Virus record (IMG/VR): IMGVR_UViG_3300035698_004946
Coordinates: 1 to 37,957 of that record
Source of the DNA: a virus
Length of the DNA: 37,957 nucleotides
Strand: one strand, 5' to 3'
Made by a program: the position numbers and the translations under genes. Shown in pieces: positions 32,645 to 37,957 of the stretch; position 1 is the stretch's first letter, and every line of letters begins with the position of its first letter. The notes beneath the pieces were generated by a model. That model saw only the letters and a program-made list of their open reading frames with translations, was not told the DNA's origin and did not search any database.

Positions 32645-32751
32645 TTTGGTTTATCACGTTTATCTTTATTTCCTGAATATGAATCATATGCAATAGCCCA
32701 TACTGCAGGAATTGCAAACATGAGAACGAGTCCTATTATTTTTAGTGCCAT
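32638..32751 (-). CDS. Very small membrane protein (37 residues)
   Basis: ATG is at 32749-32751 and TAA at 32638-32640, with a 7-base overlap with the next gene. The sequence begins MALKIIGLVLMFAIPAVWAI, a single transmembrane helix, followed by a charged tail (NKDKRDKPKW). It is arranged like a translationally coupled partner of the downstream membrane protein. Confidence 0.5.
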   Translation of the reverse strand: MALKIIGLVLMFAIPAVWAIAYDSYSGNKDKRDKPKW

Positions 32752-32759
32752 ATTATTAT

Positions 32760-33668
32760 TTATGCTGTTTTTGAAAGTGTTGCCTTTCTTGGTCGTTTAA
32801 AAAATCCAAATACTGGTCGATCTGAAGATTGAGTAACATTTGCTACAAAGGAAAGTTCCTTTCCAACTAGAGGTTCTATATCTTCATTATCATACGCATT
32901 GTATCCACAAACTTCTTTTACAATTGAAGTTGGGCATGATCCAAAGACCATAAAATTTCTAGAATCTAATACTGTCATTTTTACTGTAGGTAAACTATTG
33001 ACAGTATATCCTGGAACGAATTTTACCTTTTTGATTATTCCGTTTAGCGTAATCCCAGAACCTTCAATCACATCAGATAACTTAGAGTCATTTTCTGCAA
33101 TTCTACTTATATACTTTTCGTTTTCAAATTTGATTTTAAGAAGTGCTTCGACTTGTTTTTCTGAAAGATACTTTTTTGAAAGTAATTGCTCGTGAAGACT
33201 ATACAGAAAATTTGCACTTCCATTATGCTTCATCATTAAATTTGCAGCAACTTCTCCAATTATGAAATTGTACGCATCTTCGTTTCTAGAATCTGATTTT
33301 TTCCAAAGTTCTAGTTTCCCAATGAGTGCTGCTTCTTTACGACGATTGGATAAACTGTTTCGATATGCGTCATATTCTGCATCATCAAATCCAAATCGCT
33401 TTTCTGCACAAGTGTTACCAACTACCAAATATGTATCGGTTGGTATGTGCTTAAATAAAACGTGATGTCTAATGTATGATCCACAGTGGGCACATTGTCC
33501 AAGACCATGGATTGAAGATTTGTTGTTGATTACTAAGTCAACAAACCATCTACGTTCTTTCAATTCCCATTCAGTAAGCGGATATCCAGGATTTGCATCC
33601 CAATATCCTACATCTTCATAATCAGATGGAATTAAATTAGATTCGCTATGAATGTCTGTACGTTTCAT
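32760..33668 (-). CDS. Zinc-binding protein of unknown function (302 residues)
   Basis: First gene of the minus-strand cassette. CAHCGS at residues about 59-64, with HHVLFKH and VGNTCAEKRFGF downstream, looks like a metal-binding domain; I recall the VGxxCAEKRF pattern from unassigned phage proteins. A helical middle follows, and a C-terminal beta-rich part (NGIIKKVKFVPGYTV, KMTVLDSRNFMVFGS, VGKELSFVANVTQ) that could be an OB-like fold. This suggests nucleic-acid binding, but only by shape. The promoter-like site at 33702-33731 is about 34 bases upstream. Confidence 0.65.
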   Translation of the reverse strand: MKRTDIHSESNLIPSDYEDVGYWDANPGYPLTEWELKERRWFVDLVINNKSSIHGLGQCAHCGSYIRHHVLFKHIPTDTYLVVGNTCAEKRFGFDDAEYDAYRNSLSNRRKEAALIGKLELWKKSDSRNEDAYNFIIGEVAANLMMKHNGSANFLYSLHEQLLSKKYLSEKQVEALLKIKFENEKYISRIAENDSKLSDVIEGSGITLNGIIKKVKFVPGYTVNSLPTVKMTVLDSRNFMVFGSCPTSIVKEVCGYNAYDNEDIEPLVGKELSFVANVTQSSDRPVFGFFKRPRKATLSKTA

Positions 33669-33701
33669 GATATTAACATACTCGTGTTATTGGTTATGTC
33701 T

Positions 33702-33731
33702 ATAATAACAAATTCTTTCATAAAAGTACAA
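33702..33731 (-). promoter_or_regulatory. Sigma70-like promoter for the minus-strand cassette
   Basis: On the minus strand TTGTAC (33726-33731) and TATTAT (33702-33707) are separated by 18 bases, a plausible host-type early promoter facing the six minus-strand genes. The match to consensus is moderate. The divergent plus-strand side carries ATATTTATA instead, consistent with early/late opposition. Confidence 0.4.
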
Positions 33732-33780
33732 CATATATATTGAATAGATTTATCTTTCGACAGTTTAATCAAATGTCTTG

Positions 33781-33789
33781 ATATTTATA
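33781..33789 (+). promoter_or_regulatory. ATATTTATA motif, candidate late promoter
   Basis: Exact copy, followed by TGAGAA as in the copy at 13812, 35 bases before the gp13 ATG. It lies in the divergent 156-base gap between the minus-strand cassette and the neck genes. Confidence 0.5.
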
Positions 33790-33824
33790 TGAGAATACTA
33801 GTATGTAAAATGTGAGGAAATAAG

Positions 33825-34970
33825 ATGGCAATTAGATGGCCAGGAAGTGGTTCGGCAGTAAGTGGCTCAACACCGTTTGGATTATATGATGATGATTCAA
33901 CATTTCAAACCGATGCGCCAAATTTGGCAATATGGGTTGGTAGACGATTAGGCTACCCTATTACAGAAGTAGAGTTATTAGATACTCATATGTATACTTG
34001 CTTTGAGGAAGCAATATCTGAATATGCTGCTCAAGTAAATCAGTACAATATAAGAAATAATATTACAAACCTCTTAGGTGCATCTACTGGATCTAATATT
34101 ACAGGAACAGATATAGTTGGAAGTAATCTTCCATACACTCTTAGATTGAGCGAGGCGTATGGAACTGAAACTGGAGCTGGAGGAACTGTAGATTGGAAAA
34201 CTGGTTCTATTGATATTACATCAGGAAGCCAGCAATATGATTTAGATGTATTATTTGCTGCAGTATCAGAATCTGCAAGCTCTTCTATTGAAATTAAAAG
34301 AATCTTCTTTGAAAGAGATCCTGCAGTTTCTAGATTTTTTGATCCTACCGCATCTGGTGGTGGAGTTCAAAACCTATTGAACGATTTTGGATTTGGAAGT
34401 TATTCACCGGCAGTTCAATTCGTTCTTATGCCAATGTACGAAGATTTATTAAGAGCACAAGCAATAGAGTTTAATGATACGATTAGAAAATCTGCATTTA
34501 GTTTTGAACTCATAAATAATAAATTAAGAGTATTTCCAAAGCCAACTGCTACAGATATAATGCATTTTCATTATATCGTAAAAGAAGATCGTGACAACGC
34601 AATCCTGGACACCTCTAGAACCGGAGTGGTTAGTGACTATTCAAATGTTCCGTACCAGGTTATAACATATAATCTGATAAATGAGGTTGGGAAGCAGTGG
34701 ATACGAAAATACTCGTTAGCTCTGTGTAAAGAATTGCTTGGTGCTATTAGATCAAGATTTTCATCAATTCCAACTGCCACTGGAGAAATTACGCTAGATG
34801 GTGCAGAACTTAGAAGTGAAGCTCAACTGGAAAAGGATTCGCTGATAGAACAATTAAGAGAAACGTTAGAAGAGGTATCTGCTAAAGCTCAAATGGCGCA
34901 GCAAGCTGAAATTTCTGAACAACACCAGGAAATGCTAAACAAAATTCCACTTCCATTTTACATTATGTAA
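33825..34970 (+). CDS. gp13: Neck / head-completion protein (gp13)
   Basis: Homologue of T4 gp13, which joins the filled head to the tail. The N-terminal WVGRRLGYPITEVELLDTHM and YTCFEEAISEY match the T4 pattern of RRLG...VEL...IYDCIxRA. The C-terminal GKQWIRKYSLALCKELLG, ITLDGAELRSEAQLEKDSL matches the T4 segment with WVKDY, ALAKELNG, TIDGQRL and EARLEKEAL. The 381 residues exceed the 309 of T4, with Gly/Ser-rich insertions after residue 85 and around 175. GAGGAA supports the start. gp14 and gp15 follow in T4 order, but about 16 kb away from gp17 instead of beside it. Confidence 0.85.
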   Translation: MAIRWPGSGSAVSGSTPFGLYDDDSTFQTDAPNLAIWVGRRLGYPITEVELLDTHMYTCFEEAISEYAAQVNQYNIRNNITNLLGASTGSNITGTDIVGSNLPYTLRLSEAYGTETGAGGTVDWKTGSIDITSGSQQYDLDVLFAAVSESASSSIEIKRIFFERDPAVSRFFDPTASGGGVQNLLNDFGFGSYSPAVQFVLMPMYEDLLRAQAIEFNDTIRKSAFSFELINNKLRVFPKPTATDIMHFHYIVKEDRDNAILDTSRTGVVSDYSNVPYQVITYNLINEVGKQWIRKYSLALCKELLGAIRSRFSSIPTATGEITLDGAELRSEAQLEKDSLIEQLRETLEEVSAKAQMAQQAEISEQHQEMLNKIPLPFYIM

Positions 34971-34987
34971 AAACTGAGAAATATTAA

Positions 34988-35446
34988 ATGTCATTATTCA
35001 TAACACAAAAAGGATTTGATTTTGTAAATCACATTAATGATGAATTACTAGATTCAGTAATGCAACAGGCAATTGTGCTATATAAAATATCTCTTCAAAA
35101 TACTAGGACAAACATTTATGGTGAATCTATTATAAAGGATTATTCTGCAGGAACTGAAATTAATGTGTTCATAGATCCAGAAGATCAAGAAACTAACGAC
35201 TCTGAAATTGGTGGTCCTGATGTTGGTCAGTCATCGGTATTTGGTTTTCATAGAGATCACTTAAGCAACCTTTCAATATTTCCAGAAATTGGAGATATTA
35301 TAGAATGGAATGATACATATTTTGAAATAAATGCTGTAAGAGAAAATACACTGTTTGGAGGACTTACTGACTATAGTGTTGGAATTGTATGTGATACTCA
35401 TATGACAAGAAGAACTAGATTGCAGATCGAAGAGAGATTTAAATAA
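34988..35446 (+). CDS. gp14: Neck protein (gp14-like)
   Basis: A 152-residue protein between gp13 and gp15. FPEIGDIIEWNDTYFEINAV corresponds to the GDLIYF...LFEINWV block of T4 gp14, and YKISLQNTRTNIYGES to the YYVPRE...IFGED block. It is shorter than T4 gp14 (256 residues) and lacks its C-terminal extension, as is usual for marine relatives as I recall. Position strengthens a modest sequence match. The stop shares bases with the gp15 ATG, so the two are coupled. Confidence 0.7.
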   Translation: MSLFITQKGFDFVNHINDELLDSVMQQAIVLYKISLQNTRTNIYGESIIKDYSAGTEINVFIDPEDQETNDSEIGGPDVGQSSVFGFHRDHLSNLSIFPEIGDIIEWNDTYFEINAVRENTLFGGLTDYSVGIVCDTHMTRRTRLQIEERFK

Positions 35447-36621
35447 TGGCTAGAATACCACAACCACATCCAAACGAATTTAATAAGGCCAGAGAAGTCA
35501 GAAGAGATAATGACAATGTGGCCAATTTTGTTAGATCTCTAGAAAATATAGACGAATCTATTTCTGATTATATGAACAATGTTATTGCGCCTAAGATATC
35601 TGAAGGTGGAAAAACAATTACAGTACCTGTTTTATTTGGAAATCCTGAGCGTTGGAAATCTGCAAGAAAGGACGGATATTTAAGAGATCAAAATGGTCAA
35701 ATACTCCTTCCAGTAATCATCATAAAAAGAAGTGGATTTGGAAAGAGTGACAAAGCAAAATCTCTGAATAGATATCTTACAATTTCAAATGTTCAAAGAT
35801 ATAGTAAAAAGAATAAGTACGATAAGCTTTCCATAATGGATGGAGTTCAGCCTACACATGAAACATATAATATGGTTTACCCTGATCATATTGTACTATC
35901 TTACGAATGTATGGTATGGACATCATTCATAGAACATCAGAATTCAATAGTAGAAGCTCTTAACTTTGCAGATGATTCATACTGGGGTAAAAAGGATAAG
36001 TATAAATTCAAAGTACAACTCAGTGACTTTGATACCTCTACTGAATTAGTAGAAAATCAAGAGAGAATGGTAAAGGCTACCTTCACATTAGAAGTAGAAG
36101 CAAATATTATTCCTGAAGAATTTGCGAATAAGATGAATACTATTAAGTCATATACTCCTAAGAGAGTTTTGCTTATGCAAGAAATAGAACTTTCTGGTAG
36201 ACTTCCAAACTTAAGCAGATATAGAAACGATAAAAAGAGTCCCAAACTAGGAAGAACTAATTTGCCTCAAGTATCAATGATTTCAGAGTACCAAAGATTG
36301 TTTGATTATTTGACATTAAACAACCAATATACATCTACATTTAATAGCTCAGTTGCAAGTGGCGACGCAGTTTATTCAGTTTCAGATACTGAGCTGTCTG
36401 CTACACCTGAAGAATTATCATCTTCAATTACTGAAACTGACAAATATCAGATATTTATAAATGGCGTAATAACAACTCCATCTACATATTCACTAATTAA
36501 CTCAGCAAGACTTAGTGGTGGTACTAGAGACGTTACTATTACGTTAGACAATACTTTATTAGGATTTGATCTTTCATCAAATGACGAAGTTGTAATTAAA
36601 GGTAAAATAGTGAGTATTTAA
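35446..36621 (+). CDS. gp15: Tail completion / sheath stabiliser (gp15-like)
   Basis: T4 gp15 caps the tail and binds the neck. Similar blocks are ITVPVLFGNPERWKSA, ILLPVIIIKRSGFG, VLSYECMVWTSFIEHQNSIV with EALNFAD, and RMVKATFTLEVEANIIPEEF, in the T4 order. T4 gp15 is 272 residues; here 391, with an added C-terminal domain of about 120 residues (SSVASGDAVYSVSDTELS and a beta-rich end). GAGAG precedes the ATG. It directly follows gp14. Confidence 0.75.
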   Translation: MARIPQPHPNEFNKAREVRRDNDNVANFVRSLENIDESISDYMNNVIAPKISEGGKTITVPVLFGNPERWKSARKDGYLRDQNGQILLPVIIIKRSGFGKSDKAKSLNRYLTISNVQRYSKKNKYDKLSIMDGVQPTHETYNMVYPDHIVLSYECMVWTSFIEHQNSIVEALNFADDSYWGKKDKYKFKVQLSDFDTSTELVENQERMVKATFTLEVEANIIPEEFANKMNTIKSYTPKRVLLMQEIELSGRLPNLSRYRNDKKSPKLGRTNLPQVSMISEYQRLFDYLTLNNQYTSTFNSSVASGDAVYSVSDTELSATPEELSSSITETDKYQIFINGVITTPSTYSLINSARLSGGTRDVTITLDNTLLGFDLSSNDEVVIKGKIVSI

Positions 36622-36623
36622 AA

Positions 36624-37055
36624 ATGGCAATACCTGATGGATTAAAAAGAATTAGCTTAGGATCAACTCGTCCAAGACGATTACCTCCAACGCCACCTAA
36701 GTCGAAAAATAACGAAATTCGACATAGAGTATTTAACTCAATTACCCATATTGCCGGCATGAAAACCATTTCACCGACATCTAGATCTACTAACGGATCT
36801 GGATATCCACATTTTGTATTCACAGGATATACGTTTGATGATACTAGTGGAACCCCACACGCAGGATCTACATATATTGGATCTGACATAGAATTTACTA
36901 TTAATACTGTAAACTATGATTCATCATATTATACAATAGAAGTGAATCCAACAAACATTACTATTGATTTTACAAAAGAGGCATTTTTAATTAATAATAT
37001 AATTGAAACCTCAGATGTAGTAAGATTAAGAGCTAGATTAAAAACGAGTTCATAA
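36624..37055 (+). CDS. Unassigned structural-region protein (143 residues)
   Basis: It begins two bases after the gp15 stop: MAIPDGLKRISLGSTRPRRL with a Pro/Arg-rich stretch, then a beta-rich body (PHFVFTGYTFDDTSG, IEFTINTVNYDSSYYTIEV) ending in a basic tail. The composition (Ser, Thr, Tyr, few Cys) is that of a phage structural protein. No family is recognised. It is coupled to the fibre-like gene that follows. Confidence 0.65.
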   Translation: MAIPDGLKRISLGSTRPRRLPPTPPKSKNNEIRHRVFNSITHIAGMKTISPTSRSTNGSGYPHFVFTGYTFDDTSGTPHAGSTYIGSDIEFTINTVNYDSSYYTIEVNPTNITIDFTKEAFLINNIIETSDVVRLRARLKTSS

Positions 37056-37056
37056 T

Positions 37057-37488
37057 ATGGCATTAATACCTCTAAAACAAATTGACTTTACAGAAGGTGT
37101 TAACCTAGGAACTGGTAGCATGATTATCAGTGGTGGTCTTATAGTATCTGGTGGAGTTGCTGATTTTACCAATGCGTCTGCTGTTCTTGGAAATTTTGGC
37201 ATATTCGCACAGACTGGATCGTTCTATGCAACAACAAATAATCTTCAAATCACAGGATCATTGGTAATATCTGGAGGTGCAGTACACGTTCAATCTTTAA
37301 CATCATCAGGTGCAAGTTTATTTACAGGTGCAATTACTCATGATGCTGCAAATAGCGTACTTCAATTTATGTATTTAGACGCAAATAATATTGAGCAATT
37401 TATAACTCCAAATATGGATGGTCAAATACTTATGTATAGTCAATCTGCAATTACGGCAAGTAGATGGATTGACGGCGGCACGTATTAA
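37057..37488 (+). CDS. Short fibre-like protein (143 residues)
   Basis: Repeats of the form GSxxISGG occur three times (MIISGGLIVSGG, SLVISGGAV), followed by SSGASLFTGAITHDAANS, all features of fibre shafts. The same text type occurs in the giant fibre and in the gene at 37670. It probably forms or attaches to a fibre. It ends with a Gly-Gly-Thr-Tyr tail and a strong terminator 47 bases later. It is too short to be a complete receptor-binding fibre. Confidence 0.65.
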   Translation: MALIPLKQIDFTEGVNLGTGSMIISGGLIVSGGVADFTNASAVLGNFGIFAQTGSFYATTNNLQITGSLVISGGAVHVQSLTSSGASLFTGAITHDAANSVLQFMYLDANNIEQFITPNMDGQILMYSQSAITASRWIDGGTY

Positions 37489-37535
37489 AAGAAATTCGTA
37501 GGGCACATACCGATACCATCGGCCTATGAGACGAT

Positions 37536-37571
37536 AAACCCCCAACTGTGGACCATTGGGGGTTTTTCTTT
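37536..37571 (+). terminator. Rho-independent terminator after the neck/fibre run
   Basis: AAACCCCCAA (37536-37545) and TTGGGGGTTT (37556-37565) form a ten-pair stem with a ten-base loop, followed by a T-rich tail. A second small hairpin, CCGAT/ATCGG, lies upstream at about 37510-37522. The candidate promoter for the next gene follows directly. Confidence 0.9.
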
Positions 37572-37580
37572 GTCTAATAG

Positions 37581-37589
37581 ATATTTATA
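37581..37589 (+). promoter_or_regulatory. ATATTTATA motif, candidate late promoter
   Basis: Exact copy with the same preceding G as at 33781, right after a strong terminator and 80 bases before the ATG at 37670. The leader between them (37600-37669) contains ATAAAGGTA and TACCTTTAT, a 9-base inverted repeat. Confidence 0.5.
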
Positions 37590-37669
37590 AGTGAAACATT
37601 CATATAAAGGTAGATACCTGAATGTCATATACATAAGGAACGAATACCTTTATATAAAGGGAGAATTTA

Positions 37670-37957
37670 ATGTCGCAAACTATCGTACTTAAACGATCAG
37701 CTACGGCTGGCAAAGTACCAACTACATCTCAACTTGAGCTAGGTGAGCTTTCAACAAATACTGCAGATGGTAAGTGGCATTTCAAACGTGGTGATGATAC
37801 TGTTCAAGGTATTGTAACGACAAATTCTCTCACAACAGGCTCCATAAATATATCTGGTAGTCTAACAATAAGTGGAAGCCAATACATTTCAGATGGTAGC
37901 CTTGACGTCGGTGGTACTGCTACGTTTGATACGTATGTAGGTCAATCTTCAATTATA
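37670..37957 (+). CDS. Tail fibre protein, N-terminal part (runs off the window)
   Basis: The first 96 residues are present. SQTIVLKRSATAGKVPTTSQ and LELGELSTNTADGKWHFKRG form the N-terminal motif LKRS...VPTT.QLxLGELxxNTxDG common in phage fibre proteins. It leads into GSxxISGS-type repeats (SLTISGSQYISDGSLDVGG). GGGAG is six bases before the ATG. The 3' end lies outside the window, so length and receptor-binding tip are unknown. Confidence 0.85.
   Translation, partial: MSQTIVLKRSATAGKVPTTSQLELGELSTNTADGKWHFKRGDDTVQGIVTTNSLTTGSINISGSLTISGSQYISDGSLDVGGTATFDTYVGQSSII

Noticed and set aside
1-37957. tRNA genes, integrase or attachment sites
   Set aside because: I found no cloverleaf-like segment in the intergenic gaps and no recombinase; nothing supports a temperate lifestyle here.

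Overview
This window is part of the genome of a tailed phage of the T4-like myovirus group, most likely from a marine or other aquatic source. The evidence is a set of recognisable T4-type head and neck proteins: terminase large subunit gp17, portal gp20, prohead protease gp21, scaffold gp22, major capsid gp23 and neck/tail-completion proteins gp13, gp14 and gp15. The DNA is AT-rich throughout, genes are tightly packed with many start/stop overlaps, and there is no cellular gene neighbourhood. The host cannot be fixed from sequence. Many genes have good Shine-Dalgarno sites, and a phage-borne ribosomal protein S21 is present, as I recall for some SAR11 (Pelagibacter) myoviruses. A marine alphaproteobacterial host is a reasonable guess but not a demonstrated one. 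I saw no tRNA gene, CRISPR array or insertion sequence.

Layout, left to right. 1-4501 (+) holds DNA metabolism: a T7-type Holliday-junction endonuclease, a zinc-finger/Toprim primase, and one polypeptide that fuses the Mre11-like nuclease (gp47) to the Rad50-like ATPase (gp46). A small minus-strand gene and a hairpin that covers a ribosome binding site fill 4488-4773. 4774-13800 is one giant 3008-residue fibre-like protein with duplicated modules and 25-residue tandem repeats. 13842-17613 carries an 804-residue protein with a metallopeptidase motif and a nucleotidyltransferase motif, a zinc-ribbon protein and two small membrane or exported proteins. 17613-28899 is the head assembly block: terL, portal, several unassigned prohead-region proteins, the protease gp21, small proteins with apparent capsid-targeting N-termini, S21, scaffold gp22 and capsid gp23, closed by a strong terminator at 28935-28963.

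29023-31573 (+) is a run of small accessory genes starting from a sigma70-like promoter and ending in an ATP-grasp enzyme. 31542-33668 (-) is a convergent minus-strand cassette of small zinc-finger, membrane and unassigned genes, probably early, with its own promoter near 33702-33731. 33825-37488 (+) holds gp13, gp14, gp15 and two structural or fibre-like proteins, closed by a terminator at 37536-37571. A further fibre gene starts at 37670 and runs off the end.

Two themes tie the late genes together. First, a 9-base motif ATATTTATA sits 21-80 bases upstream of five structural genes, with a one-mismatch copy before gp22, and is a candidate late-promoter element. Second, short sites of the form (hydrophobic)-(N/S/T)-E-(A/S/G/Q) recur at N-termini and domain boundaries of the proteins around gp21. 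They resemble T4 prohead-protease sites and suggest that several of these proteins, including the 804-residue one, are packaged in the prohead and cut there.
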